Assembly (NCBI GenBank): GCA_002842755.1
Contig: PHDU01000023.1
Coordinates: 1-47,930, forward strand
Direction of reading: 5' to 3'
Length of the DNA: 47,930 nucleotides
DNA from: Bacteroidetes bacterium HGW-Bacteroidetes-1
GTDB taxonomy: Bacteria > Bacteroidota > Bacteroidia > Bacteroidales > F082
In this document: in pieces, positions 34,363-43,522 of the stretch
Layout of the letters: each line of letters begins with the position of its first letter
Position numbering within the stretch: the first letter of the stretch is position 1
Program-made: the position numbers and the translations under genes
Notes under the pieces: model-generated
Databases searched by the model: none
Told to the model about the DNA's origin: nothing
Seen by the model: only the letters and a program-made list of their open reading frames with translations

Positions 34363-36774
34363 GTGATATATCCCGACCACTTTGAAGATAAAACAGGTTT
34401 TGCGGCAATCCGTAAAATGTTGAATCATTATTGCATCAGCACCATGGGTGCTGAAAAAGCCAAATCACTTCATTTCAGCACTGATGTTGATACCATTCAA
34501 ACAAGCCTCGATCAAACAGAGAGCATGTTGAAGCTCATGCAAATGGGTATGCCATTTTCTGTGCGGGACTACTTCGATTTACGTCCTGAGTTACATCGTG
34601 TTCGAATTGATGGAACCGTGATCGAGCAGGAAGCGCTTTTTGATTTGAAAATTACACTCAACATCATCATGCAACTGGTAAGGTTTGCAGATTCAGAAAG
34701 CAGCCTTGCCTACTTACCTATTAAAATGATGTGTGAAGGGGTTAATCCCGATAAACTATTGCTGAAAGAAGCCAATCGGTTGATAGATGATAAAGGAGAA
34801 ATTCCTGATAATGCCTCTGAGAAACTATCCGAAATAAGACAAGAAATTAAGCGTAAGAAAGGGACGATTGAACGTAAAATCAGACAAATGTTTGGTGAAG
34901 CTAAAAGCTCAGGCTGGTCAGACGTTGATATGGAAATTACGATTCGAAATGGCAGGATGGTTATTCCTGTAAGGGCTGCTGATAAGAGAAAATTACGTGG
35001 TTTCATCCATGACGAATCCGCCACAGGTCAAACGGTATATATTGAACCTGCTGAAGTGTTTGATACCAATAATGAAATCAAAGAACTGGAATATGCGGAA
35101 AAAAGGGAGATTCACCGTATTCTTTTGGCATTTACCCATCTTTTGCGACCTCATTTACCCATGTTGCTGCTTGCATGGGAATTGCTTGGTGATATAGACG
35201 TTACACACGCAAAAGCATTGCTGGCAATTAAAATAAATGCCAGACGGCCAATTTTGATACAAAAACCTTTCATCGATTGGAAACAAGCCATTCATCCTTT
35301 ACTCGATCTCGCTCTGAAAGAGCAGAAAAAAACGGCAGTTCCCCTTGACCTTCAACTGGATGACGAAAATCGAATTCTTGTTATTTCCGGCCCTAATGCC
35401 GGCGGCAAGTCTGTATGCCTCAAGACAACCGGATTACTTCAATACATGCTTCAGTGCGGACTTCTCGTTCCAATGAAATCAGAATCCACCTGTGGATTGT
35501 TTGAAGATATATTTATTGATATTGGCGATGAGCAATCACTTGAAAACGATTTGAGCACCTATAGCTCACATTTGTTACACATGAAACATTTTCTTGATCA
35601 TGCCAAACCCTCAACACTCTTTCTTATTGATGAGTTTGGAACTGGCACTGAACCTCAATCAGGTGGAGCAATTGCAGAAGCAGTTCTTGAACAACTCAAC
35701 ATAAAACGAGCATTTGGATTGGTAACCACCCATTATGCCAATTTAAAACTTTTAGCTGATAAAGCTGACGGCATCATCAATGGCGCTATGCTATTCGATA
35801 CCAAACGTTTGCAACCGCTTTACATGCTTCAAACAGGAAAACCTGGCAGTTCCTTTGCATTTGAAATTGCCCGAAAAACAGGACTACCTGAAGCAGTTCT
35901 TGAGAAAGCTGGTGAAATAACCGGTTTTTCACAACTTAATTTTGAGCAACAACTTCAGGAACTTGAAATAGAAAAAAGAGAGGTTGCTAAAAAAAAGGCT
36001 GAACTCAATATGGCTGATTTATTGCTGAATGAAGTGATTGAAAAATACAACCGCCTTCTTAAACAACTTGAAGAGCGTAAGAAAAGCCTGCTTAATGAGG
36101 CAGGAAGAGAAGCAAAATCAATTATTGACAAAGCCAACCGTCAAATAGAAATCACAATCAAAGAAATTCGCGAGTCACAGGCTGACAAAGAAAAAACCAA
36201 ATTGCTCAGAGATCAGCTTCAGGCAATCAAACCTGAATTAGCTAAAGAGGCAGAAAAACGCGCAGATGCCCTATTGGTGATTGAAGATGACACAGAGGAA
36301 GAAGGATTTCTTGAGCTCAAAGCGGGCGATATGGTTTCCATCAATGATATGGACATTATAGGAGAATTGCTTTCGGTGAATGAGCATGAAGCAGTAGTGG
36401 CATTTAACTCGGTAAAACTGCGTACCGCCCCTGAAAAACTGACAAAACTCAGCAAAAAAAATATCAAAAAACAGCAACCCGCCAGAAGAAAGTCTCCTAT
36501 CACCGATGATTTGAATGAAAAAGCCTCACAGTTTAGACTTACTATCGACGTCAGGGGTAAAAGAGCCGAAGAAATGCTTGAATTAATCTCAAAATATCTG
36601 GATGAAGCACAATTATTAAGCATCAAAGAAGTGAGTATTTTACACGGAAAAGGCAATGGCATTCTTCGTAGAGTAGCCAGGGAATTCCTTGGCAAAATGA
36701 AAGAAGTAAGTTCTTTTGAAGATGCACCGGTTGAAGCCGGCGGCCATGGTATCACCTATGTAAAGTTGAAATAA
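34363..36774 (+). CDS. mutS2: Endonuclease MutS2
   Basis: MutS2 is a MutS-like ATPase with a C-terminal Smr nuclease; in different bacteria it suppresses recombination or rescues collided ribosomes. The MutS core and clamp occupy about 1-310, the ATPase P-loop GPNAGGKS is at 343-350, the Walker B is LFLIDEFGTGTEP, a long coiled coil runs from about 515 to 640, and the Smr domain at about 725-803 has DVRGKRAEEM and ILHGKGNGILR. The length of 803 is normal. The start is GTG; MIYPDHFEDKTGF matches the usual beginning of Bacteroidota MutS2 proteins. It converges on the ABC permease gene 71 bp away, with no hairpin between them. Confidence 0.97.
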   Translation: MIYPDHFEDKTGFAAIRKMLNHYCISTMGAEKAKSLHFSTDVDTIQTSLDQTESMLKLMQMGMPFSVRDYFDLRPELHRVRIDGTVIEQEALFDLKITLNIIMQLVRFADSESSLAYLPIKMMCEGVNPDKLLLKEANRLIDDKGEIPDNASEKLSEIRQEIKRKKGTIERKIRQMFGEAKSSGWSDVDMEITIRNGRMVIPVRAADKRKLRGFIHDESATGQTVYIEPAEVFDTNNEIKELEYAEKREIHRILLAFTHLLRPHLPMLLLAWELLGDIDVTHAKALLAIKINARRPILIQKPFIDWKQAIHPLLDLALKEQKKTAVPLDLQLDDENRILVISGPNAGGKSVCLKTTGLLQYMLQCGLLVPMKSESTCGLFEDIFIDIGDEQSLENDLSTYSSHLLHMKHFLDHAKPSTLFLIDEFGTGTEPQSGGAIAEAVLEQLNIKRAFGLVTTHYANLKLLADKADGIINGAMLFDTKRLQPLYMLQTGKPGSSFAFEIARKTGLPEAVLEKAGEITGFSQLNFEQQLQELEIEKREVAKKKAELNMADLLLNEVIEKYNRLLKQLEERKKSLLNEAGREAKSIIDKANRQIEITIKEIRESQADKEKTKLLRDQLQAIKPELAKEAEKRADALLVIEDDTEEEGFLELKAGDMVSINDMDIIGELLSVNEHEAVVAFNSVKLRTAPEKLTKLSKKNIKKQQPARRKSPITDDLNEKASQFRLTIDVRGKRAEEMLELISKYLDEAQLLSIKEVSILHGKGNGILRRVAREFLGKMKEVSSFEDAPVEAGGHGITYVKLK

Positions 36775-36845
36775 TTATTATTCACAACTTTTTATCGATT
36801 TACCTTACTATCAACTTGTTTACAAAATCATTAAAAACAAGATTT

Positions 36846-38060
36846 TTATCCTTTTACATCCAGCGCATCCCTTAGAGCATTACCAATCAGCATAAAAGAT
36901 AAAACAAGAAGCATGATAGCCAATCCGGGTAATATTGCCAGATAAGCTGAATCCAAAATAATGAAAGCATAATTTTCTTTGATCATACTACCCCATGAAG
37001 GTATGGGTGGTTGTACACCTAAACCCAGAAAACTCAGGCCAGCTTCAATAAGAATAGCTGAAGCAAAATTTGCTGCAGAAATCACGATGACAGCACTCAT
37101 TAAATTAGGCAAAAGATGTTTTACAATGATGCGAATATCAGAAAACCCTAATGCTCTTGCAGCTTCTGTAAATTCCTTTTCACGAAGACTTATCATCTGA
37201 CCTCTAACAACTCTTGCAACCTCCACCCACATTGTTAACCCTACAGCTACAAATACCTGCCAAAATCCTTTTCCGAGAGCAAAAGTAATAGCAATCACAA
37301 GCAAAAGTGTTGGAATTGACCAAACCACGTTGATGAGCCAAACTACAAAATCGTCTGTTCTTCCTCTGAAATAGCCGCCAATACTTCCTACTGTAATTCC
37401 AATGATGAGTGAAATAAAAACAGCAATAAAACCTACCGCCAGACTTACGCGTGACCCGATAATCAAACGGCTCAGCATGTCCCGCCCGTATTGATCTGTC
37501 CCTAACAGATAACGCTTTTTTAAGAAATGCTCTTTTTGTGTTTTTTCTCGAAGAAGTTTCAAATCAACAGTGCCATATTGAGCATCATTATGTTCAAAAG
37601 TGATTTCATGCCCATTGAATGCAGGTAAAACTTCATTCAACGGAAAGCAAACATCTGCAAGCAAAAAACCCATTTCCTCTGCAGAACTTTCCGCATCGTA
37701 ATCAAAAGTTTTGATATATATACTATCGGCTGAAAAACGATAATCAGTATATGGATATAGTGTAAAAACATCACGTTTGCCAAAAAACATGATGTCTAAA
37801 AAACCCAAAGGCTTAGAACTTACATTGTTCATAACCTTTAACATGTTCACGGTAAAACCAGGTTTTTGCATCGAAATTTCAAGGATTTGTCTGTTAGCGT
37901 GAGGTGTTGGATCGGGAGTTAAATGATAACCAGTCAGAGAAATTAAAAAAATAAATATAATAAAAAGCGATGCAGCAACTCCTATCGGATTTCTTCTGAA
38001 CTTTCTCCAGGCAATGCGTGAAGGTGAGCCCTCCGACTTCATTCTTTCATGAACTGTCAT
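36846..38060 (-). CDS. ABC transporter permease, OppC/DppC type, with large insert
   Basis: This is an inner-membrane permease of the peptide/nickel importer class. TM1 is at about 28-44 after the basic start WRKFRRNPIG. The conserved HFLKKRYLLGTDQYGRDMLSRLIIGSRVSL is the standard OppC entry into the BPD transport domain (split here for length: LLGTDQYGRDMLSRL at 185-199). The EAA loop EAARALGFSDIRIIVKHLLPN contacts the ATPase. The oddity is about 135 residues of periplasmic sequence (48-183) between TM1 and this motif; ordinary OppC proteins have about 40-60. No partner permease, binding protein or ATPase gene is adjacent. Confidence 0.92.
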   Translation of the reverse strand: MTVHERMKSEGSPSRIAWRKFRRNPIGVAASLFIIFIFLISLTGYHLTPDPTPHANRQILEISMQKPGFTVNMLKVMNNVSSKPLGFLDIMFFGKRDVFTLYPYTDYRFSADSIYIKTFDYDAESSAEEMGFLLADVCFPLNEVLPAFNGHEITFEHNDAQYGTVDLKLLREKTQKEHFLKKRYLLGTDQYGRDMLSRLIIGSRVSLAVGFIAVFISLIIGITVGSIGGYFRGRTDDFVVWLINVVWSIPTLLLVIAITFALGKGFWQVFVAVGLTMWVEVARVVRGQMISLREKEFTEAARALGFSDIRIIVKHLLPNLMSAVIVISAANFASAILIEAGLSFLGLGVQPPIPSWGSMIKENYAFIILDSAYLAILPGLAIMLLVLSFMLIGNALRDALDVKG

Positions 38061-38200
38061 ACTTTTTATCTTATCATTAGCTTTAAAAAAAATGTTTTGC
38101 GAAGCTATATAAAAATATTTGGCAGCATTAAGAAGTCTACTCTAAAAATTAACATTTTAAAAAATAGATGGCAACTAATAATCTTGTTGGTTGATTGTCG

Positions 38201-38208
38201 TATATTTG
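38201..38208 (+). promoter_or_regulatory. -7 box for the small barrel gene (TATATTTG)
   Basis: Exact match to TAnnTTTG, 25 bp before ATG 38234. Confidence 0.6.
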
Positions 38209-38233
38209 CATAATCAACAAAAAACACCTTAAA

Positions 38234-38932
38234 ATGAAACGACTTTTATTCTCATTATTTTTGATTTCAATTTTTGCTATCTCTGCAAAAGCACAAGAAA
38301 AAGCATTTCAATTTGGTTTCAAGATTGGACCAAACATTGGATGGATTAAACCAAATTCTGAAGGATACGAGCGTGATGGCGTTAATGGCGCATTTAACTG
38401 GGGATTTGTTGCCGATATACATCTTGTCGAAAATTATTCGGTTCATACCGGTTTTAATGTACTTTACCTCAATGGCTCCTATATGTATCCTTATAAAGCC
38501 ATTCCAGAAGGTGAATCAGAACCGGTTACCGGGGTAATGAACAGAACCCTAAAATTGAAATATATACAGATACCTGCAGTTTTGCGCATGAAAACGCAGG
38601 AAATGAATAATCTGACGTATTATGCTGAAGCTGGATTTGGCCTTGCATTTAAAACGAAGGCAACAGCAGATGATCTGTTCACAAAAGATGGTGCTACCAT
38701 TAAGCTCGAAGAAAAGATAGATGTTGGCAAACAATATAGATTTAGTCGTGAATCACTCATCCTTGGACTTGGCGCCTATTATAGTTTAGGACCAAGCACA
38801 AAGCTCACGGGAGGGATTCGTTTTGATAACAACTTCTTTGATATTCTTAAAGACCAGAATACTGTTGATCCTACCATTGAGCAGAAAGCCATTTCTAACT
38901 TTGTTGAGATCACATTTGGATTATTGTTTTAG
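38234..38932 (+). CDS. Outer-membrane beta-barrel protein (porin/PorT-like family)
   Basis: ATG 38234 opens a Sec signal (MKRLLFSLFLISIFAISAKAQ); the in-frame ATG 38195 would place about 13 unrelated residues before it. The mature 210 residues have the outer-membrane barrel pattern FGFKIGPNIGWI, then FVADIHLVENYSVHTGFNVLYL, YIQIPAVLRMKT and a last strand NFVEITFGLLF ending in Phe. This is the common 8-stranded 'OMP_b-brl_2/PorT-like' type in Bacteroidota. Function cannot be assigned: PorT itself is a T9SS component, but these barrels are diverse. nadE follows after 20 bp and is probably co-transcribed. Confidence 0.88.
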   Translation: MKRLLFSLFLISIFAISAKAQEKAFQFGFKIGPNIGWIKPNSEGYERDGVNGAFNWGFVADIHLVENYSVHTGFNVLYLNGSYMYPYKAIPEGESEPVTGVMNRTLKLKYIQIPAVLRMKTQEMNNLTYYAEAGFGLAFKTKATADDLFTKDGATIKLEEKIDVGKQYRFSRESLILGLGAYYSLGPSTKLTGGIRFDNNFFDILKDQNTVDPTIEQKAISNFVEITFGLLF

Positions 38933-38952
38933 CTTTAAAATTATCATGTTTT

Positions 38953-40590
38953 GTGAAAATTGCCCTCGCTCAGCTAAATTACCATATTGGTAATTTTGAA
39001 TCCAATACACAAAAAATAATAGATACAATTGGCAAGGCAGCCATGCAGGGAGCAGAGTTGGTTGTGTTTGCAGAACTATCCATTGGAGGTTATCCAGCAC
39101 AGGATTTTCTAGAATTTGAAGACTTTATAGATTGCTGTGAGCAGTCACTACAGTTTATTGCCGATACCTGTCAGGATGCAGCATGCATCATAGGGGCTCC
39201 CATTCGAAATAAAGGAGAAAAAGGCAAGCCTCTTTTCAATGCTGCAGTTTTTTGCTTTAAAGGAAAGATGCAGTTTTTTAGAAAATCTTTGCTGCCCAAT
39301 TACGATGTTTTTGATGAGTATCGCTATTTTGAGCCGGCCAAAACCTTTGAAATTCTTCATTTTAAAGGCAAAAAAATTGCACTCACTATTTGTGAAGACA
39401 TTTGGGATGTTGGCAACAGCAGGCTTTACACCATAAATCCGATGGAAGAGCTCATTGATCATCAGCCAGATTTGATGATCAACATTGCTGCCTCACCTTT
39501 TAATTACAATCAGGCCAACCGTCGTCTTGAGGTTTTGCGCGCAAATGTTGAGCGTTACAATCTTCCCCTAATTTATGTGAATCAAGTTGGGGCGCAGACA
39601 GAATTGCTTTTTGATGGCGGGTCTCTTTTCTTTGCAGCAGATGGCCATGTTGTTGAGCATTTGCCATTTTTTGAAGAAGCGCTTTCTGTAGTTGAAACAA
39701 ATACATTTGAACAACAAAAATCAAATAAACGCAGCCCGTTTATTACCGGAAAAATAGAGCTTATTCACGATGCACTGGTCATGGGCATCCGAGATTATTT
39801 TAAAAAATTAGGTTTTAAACAGGCCATTCTAGGCTTATCAGGTGGTATCGATTCGGCAGTAACTATGGCTTTGGCATCGAAGGCATTAGGTCCCGAAAAC
39901 GTTTTTGGCCTTTTAATGCCATCGCAGTTCTCTTCTCATCATTCAGTAGAAGATGCGATCGAACTGGCCAAAAATCTTGGATCACCCTACAATATTATTA
40001 AAATAAAAGATTTATTCGATCAGTTTGATTACAACCTAAAACCTGTTTTTAAATCAAAACCATTTGATTTGACGGAAGAAAACATTCAAGCCCGTATTCG
40101 TGGCGTACTTTTGATGGCCATGTCAAACAAATTTGGTTATATCTTGCTTAATACAAGCAACAAAAGTGAAGCAGCAGTTGGTTATGGCACTTTGTACGGC
40201 GATATGAACGGGGGATTATCAGTTTTGGGCGATGTATACAAAACGGATGTATTTTTACTTGCACATTATATCAATCGTGAAAAGGAAATTATTCCGGAAA
40301 GCACGATTATCAAACCCCCTTCTGCAGAATTAAGACCTGATCAGAAAGATAGCGACAGTCTTCCTGAATATGATATTTTAGACCAGATACTTTACCAGTA
40401 TATTGAACTTCGCAAAGGGCCTAAAGAATTAATTTCGATGGGTTTTAATGAAAAAATGGTGAACAGAATACTGAAAATGGTGAACACCACTGAGTACAAG
40501 CGCAAACAAACTCCACCTATTTTGCGTATTTCCCCAAAAGCATTTGGAATGGGGCGTAGAATGCCTATTGTGGCAAAATATCTCTCCTAA
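38953..40590 (+). CDS. nadE: Glutamine-dependent NAD+ synthase
   Basis: This enzyme makes NAD+ from deamido-NAD using ammonia from glutamine. The N-terminal nitrilase-like glutaminase has Glu41 (FAELSIGGYP), Lys111 (FRKSLLPNYDVFDEYRYF) and Cys147 (TICEDIWD). The C-terminal synthase has the PP-loop SGGIDS at 296-301 and the LLNTSNKSEAAVGYGTLYGD block. The length of 545 fits the shorter bacterial form. The start is GTG 38953, since the first conserved residue follows at once (MKIALAQLNY) and no in-frame ATG is upstream. It is probably co-transcribed with the barrel gene and ends at a strong hairpin. Confidence 0.97.
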   Translation: MKIALAQLNYHIGNFESNTQKIIDTIGKAAMQGAELVVFAELSIGGYPAQDFLEFEDFIDCCEQSLQFIADTCQDAACIIGAPIRNKGEKGKPLFNAAVFCFKGKMQFFRKSLLPNYDVFDEYRYFEPAKTFEILHFKGKKIALTICEDIWDVGNSRLYTINPMEELIDHQPDLMINIAASPFNYNQANRRLEVLRANVERYNLPLIYVNQVGAQTELLFDGGSLFFAADGHVVEHLPFFEEALSVVETNTFEQQKSNKRSPFITGKIELIHDALVMGIRDYFKKLGFKQAILGLSGGIDSAVTMALASKALGPENVFGLLMPSQFSSHHSVEDAIELAKNLGSPYNIIKIKDLFDQFDYNLKPVFKSKPFDLTEENIQARIRGVLLMAMSNKFGYILLNTSNKSEAAVGYGTLYGDMNGGLSVLGDVYKTDVFLLAHYINREKEIIPESTIIKPPSAELRPDQKDSDSLPEYDILDQILYQYIELRKGPKELISMGFNEKMVNRILKMVNTTEYKRKQTPPILRISPKAFGMGRRMPIVAKYLS

Positions 40591-40597
40591 AAAATAT

Positions 40598-40634
40598 TTG
40601 GCCTTTTTTGCACTGCAAAAAAGGCCAAAATTTT
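40598..40634. terminator. Terminator after nadE, perfect 15-bp stem
   Basis: TTGGCCTTTTTTGCA (40598-40612) and its exact complement (40614-40628) flank a single base, so the real loop must open a few pairs. TTTT follows at 40631-40634. The stem itself contains a T6/A6 block. Confidence 0.8.
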
Positions 40635-40735
40635 CTTTGTTAAAAGGGGTGATTCCCTTTCAAAAAACAATTTCGATGCATCTTAGCATTCCATGATTAT
40701 AAACTACTCAAAGAAAATTCCCCAACATTCAAGGC

Positions 40736-40984
40736 TTAAAGATTAATTGCCTCAACTGCTTTAATCTCAGGAATAGCTTTTCGAATGGTGCTTTCCACAC
40801 CATTCTTCAGGGTCATTGTGCTGTAAGGGCAACTTCCACATGCGCCTGTGAGCTCAACGTTCACCACCATATCATCAGTAATGTTTACAAAATTGATATC
40901 ACCACCATCCTGCTGCAGGTAAGGCCTCACTTGTTCAATAAGGTTTTTTACCTTCTTTGTCAATACTTCAATCTGTTCAGGCAT
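40736..40984 (-). CDS. NifU C-terminal-domain (Nfu) Fe-S carrier
   Basis: This 82-residue protein is a single Nfu domain. QVRPYLQQDGGDINFV is the usual opening, and the cluster-binding pair is GACGSCPYSTMTLK (Cys49, Cys52). Nfu proteins hold a [4Fe-4S] cluster between two subunits and hand it to target enzymes. It lies 23 bp after the mrp gene, which encodes another Fe-S carrier ATPase, supporting a shared job. The probable minus-strand order is FAD reductase, mrp, nfu. Confidence 0.95.
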   Translation of the reverse strand: MPEQIEVLTKKVKNLIEQVRPYLQQDGGDINFVNITDDMVVNVELTGACGSCPYSTMTLKNGVESTIRKAIPEIKAVEAINL

Positions 40985-41007
40985 ACATTTACTATTTAAA
41001 ATGAGTA

Positions 41008-42060
41008 TTAAGATTTATTTTCTTTAATAATGTTTTTAACTCTGATTGCAACTTCCATAAAGGCCTTAGCGATAGGCGAATCTTCATCAAGTGCTATTGG
41101 ACTTCCAGTATCGCCGGAAGTAGTAATCTTCTCTACAATGGGTATTTGTCCCAAAAGAGGTATTTGAAGAGAATCAGCAAAAATTTCTCCATGACCTTTG
41201 CCAAAAATGTAGTATTTCTTATCTGGCATATCATCAGGAATAAAATAAGCCATATTCTCGATCAAACCTAGCAATGGAATCTTTAGCTTATCCTGACGGA
41301 ACATTGTTGCAGCTCTTTTTACATCAGCGAAGGCTACTTTTTGAGGGGTTGTAACAACCACTGCGCCCGTTACCGAATAAGACTGGGCTAATGTGAGTTG
41401 GATATCACCGGTTCCAGGAGGAAGGTCAATCACCAGATAATCCAAAACACCCCAATCGGCATCACTAAGCAACTGATTCAATGCGCTAGTAGCCATTGGG
41501 CCACGCCATACGAGAGGTTTGTCCGTATCAACAAAAAATCCTATTGATAACAATTTGATGCCAAACTTCTCAATTGGAACGATAAATGGCTTGCCTTCCC
41601 TTTCTGTCATAGCTGGCGATTGACCTTCAACACCAAACATCATTGGTATAGAAGGCCCGTAAATATCAGCATCCACCAGCCCAACCATAGACCCTGTGCG
41701 TGAAAGTGCTATGGCCAGATTAGCAGCGACCGTTGATTTACCAACACCACCTTTACCTGATGCTATAGCGATTATATTTCTAACACCTGCAAGCGGGCCT
41801 CTTCCTTTTTCTTTTTCTGTAATGGGTGTTATTTTTATTTCAATATCACTGCCAAACGCTTCATGCAGGGCTTTAGTAGCAGCATTGGATACAATATTTA
41901 CTGCAGGTTCACCAAGTTTCGGAAAAATTAAGCGAAATATGATAGACGATTCTGAAACCTCCAGCTCATCCAGCATCCCAAGATCAATAATATTATCTCC
42001 TTTTGCAAAATAAATAACTCCTCTTAAGGTTTCAATTATTTTCGATTTACTTAAAGACAT
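41008..42060 (-). CDS. Mrp/NBP35-family Fe-S cluster carrier ATPase
   Basis: The N-terminal MIP18/DUF59 domain (about 8-80) is followed by a P-loop ATPase with the deviant Walker A SGKGGVGKS (101-109), the DADIYGPSIPMM block, PLVWRGPMATSALNQLL and the LVIDLPPGTGD stretch. Members of the family carry [4Fe-4S] clusters. The C-terminal Cys-x-x-Cys found in many Mrp proteins after ENM.YF is replaced here by ENMAYFIPDDMPDKKYYIFG, which I believe is common in Bacteroidota. A -7 box lies 48 bp upstream. It is the middle gene of the Fe-S group, followed by nfu. Confidence 0.95.
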   Translation of the reverse strand: MSLSKSKIIETLRGVIYFAKGDNIIDLGMLDELEVSESSIIFRLIFPKLGEPAVNIVSNAATKALHEAFGSDIEIKITPITEKEKGRGPLAGVRNIIAIASGKGGVGKSTVAANLAIALSRTGSMVGLVDADIYGPSIPMMFGVEGQSPAMTEREGKPFIVPIEKFGIKLLSIGFFVDTDKPLVWRGPMATSALNQLLSDADWGVLDYLVIDLPPGTGDIQLTLAQSYSVTGAVVVTTPQKVAFADVKRAATMFRQDKLKIPLLGLIENMAYFIPDDMPDKKYYIFGKGHGEIFADSLQIPLLGQIPIVEKITTSGDTGSPIALDEDSPIAKAFMEVAIRVKNIIKENKS

Positions 42061-42107
42061 TAAAATTCTTATTTAGAATAATTATAAATAAACTGATATA
42101 TCAGGCA

Positions 42108-42115
42108 CAAAGATA
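42108..42115 (-). promoter_or_regulatory. -7 box for mrp-nfu (TATCTTTG)
   Basis: CAAAGATA on the + strand is an exact reverse match to TAnnTTTG in the 90-bp gap upstream of mrp, so mrp-nfu can be transcribed apart from the FAD reductase gene. Confidence 0.5.
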
Positions 42116-42150
42116 AGAAATTCCATTCGTGCCGCTTTTAAATTGGATTC

Positions 42151-43338
42151 CTAAATATCTATAAAAGTTTTAACAACCAACTCTTTTGTCCAATTTTGTT
42201 TCACTGCAGTTTCACAAGTTTTTGCCATTGGCTTATCATTGGCCATCAGTAACCCTGAGAGTTTCCCGCCCTCAAAAAAGAAATGATAATATTTATTGTG
42301 ATTTTCATGGATAAGCTCGTCACGATTGACAAAAAATTCCGGTACATTCATTGAAAAATAGTACTGATCGAAAACTTCCAGTTTAAGGCGATAGGGTTTA
42401 TTTTGATATTTAATTTTCTCACCTGAAGCGTTTGATCCTGCAATAGTTCCTTGATTTTCTGCTGCATGCCATAAACCTGTTACATTTCCATCTGGATGTT
42501 CGGCAACATCTCCTGCTGCATAAATATTCGGGTATGATGTTTCCAGAAATTCATTTACTTTGATACCTCTGTTGGTACTTAAGCCGGATTGCTTCGCTAT
42601 CGAAATATCTGGCATAACTCCCACACTGAAAATAACCATATCTGTTAGCATGTGTATGAGCCCACCCACTTCGACAAGAATTTTATCATTCCCTGTTCTG
42701 GAAACGGCATCAATTTTTTCTTGTAAAATTACCTGAATACCATGCTCCTGCAAAAGATGATGCAACCGCTTTGAAAGCTCTGAATCAAAATGTTTGTTCA
42801 TCAGATATGCATCCCGATGCACAAGGCTAACATTTTTTCCTGCAAGAACCATCTCAGCAGCGATTTCGATTCCAAGCACTCCACCCCCGCTAACAAGAAT
42901 TTTCTCAGCTTTCTGCGCTTTACTTATTATCATTTCAGCATCGGATGCTGTTCTTAAAACCATTATATCCTGCTTGCCATTTCCTTTGAGGATTGGTAAA
43001 ACAGGTAGGGTTCCGTTGCATAAAATGAGTTTTCTCCAACGATATTTTTCTTTATTTTCATCTAAGAGAATTTGAGTTTTTAATGCAATGGTCTTCGCTC
43101 TTCCAGAGAGGTAGTCAATCTGCATTGTTTCAAACCAGGAAGCTGTTGTGATGGCGAAGGCATTTCTTTCAAAACCGCCATGAATATTTTTGCTGATTCG
43201 TGTCCGCTTATAAGGCAGTCGATCTTCACCATTGATCAACAAGATGCTGCCATCCCCATCATAACGTCTGATAGCCTCGACAGCTTTCATCCCGGCTATT
43301 CCAGCACCAACAATTATGTAATCGTATGAAGGTTTCAT
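42151..43338 (-). CDS. FAD-dependent pyridine nucleotide-disulfide-type oxidoreductase
   Basis: ATG 43338 (MKPSYDYIIVGAGIAGMKA) puts the FAD-binding GxGxxG near the N-terminus and lies just after a promoter box. The second nucleotide-binding fold is ILVSGGGVLGIEIAAEMV (about 145-162), for NAD(P)H. The conserved NIYAAGDVAEHPDG (FAD) and an RTRISKNIHGG loop match the ferredoxin/rubredoxin/nitrite-reductase-type reductases. A C-terminal domain of about 80 residues follows. The electron acceptor is unknown. It has no redox-active CxxC. Its place next to mrp and nfu suggests, but does not prove, a link to Fe-S proteins. Confidence 0.9.
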   Translation of the reverse strand: MKPSYDYIIVGAGIAGMKAVEAIRRYDGDGSILLINGEDRLPYKRTRISKNIHGGFERNAFAITTASWFETMQIDYLSGRAKTIALKTQILLDENKEKYRWRKLILCNGTLPVLPILKGNGKQDIMVLRTASDAEMIISKAQKAEKILVSGGGVLGIEIAAEMVLAGKNVSLVHRDAYLMNKHFDSELSKRLHHLLQEHGIQVILQEKIDAVSRTGNDKILVEVGGLIHMLTDMVIFSVGVMPDISIAKQSGLSTNRGIKVNEFLETSYPNIYAAGDVAEHPDGNVTGLWHAAENQGTIAGSNASGEKIKYQNKPYRLKLEVFDQYYFSMNVPEFFVNRDELIHENHNKYYHFFFEGGKLSGLLMANDKPMAKTCETAVKQNWTKELVVKTFIDI

Positions 43339-43351
43339 ATAAAGCTTTTGG

Positions 43352-43359
43352 CAAAAATA
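43352..43359 (-). promoter_or_regulatory. -7 box for the FAD reductase gene (TATTTTTG)
   Basis: CAAAAATA on the + strand, an exact reverse match to TAnnTTTG only 13 bp before ATG 43338. This supports the shorter start and implies a leader of about ten bases. Confidence 0.55.
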
Positions 43360-43522
43360 GTCAAAATCAACAATCAAGAATCATTCTTAATAAATGCCTT
43401 CTGGTTAATAAACAAAAAAAACACTCCAAAACAATATGATATAAACATAGCGCTTCATAAAAAATATTACGCTCAAAGTTAAAGGGGTTTTGTAATTTAG
43501 CCGCTTAAAAGCAAATGCAGAA

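Noticed and set aside
36219-36755. 178-codon antisense frame over the 3' part of mutS2
   Set aside because: Ser/Leu-rich product typical of a shadow frame opposite a Lys/Glu-rich coiled coil; mutS2 is clearly the real gene.
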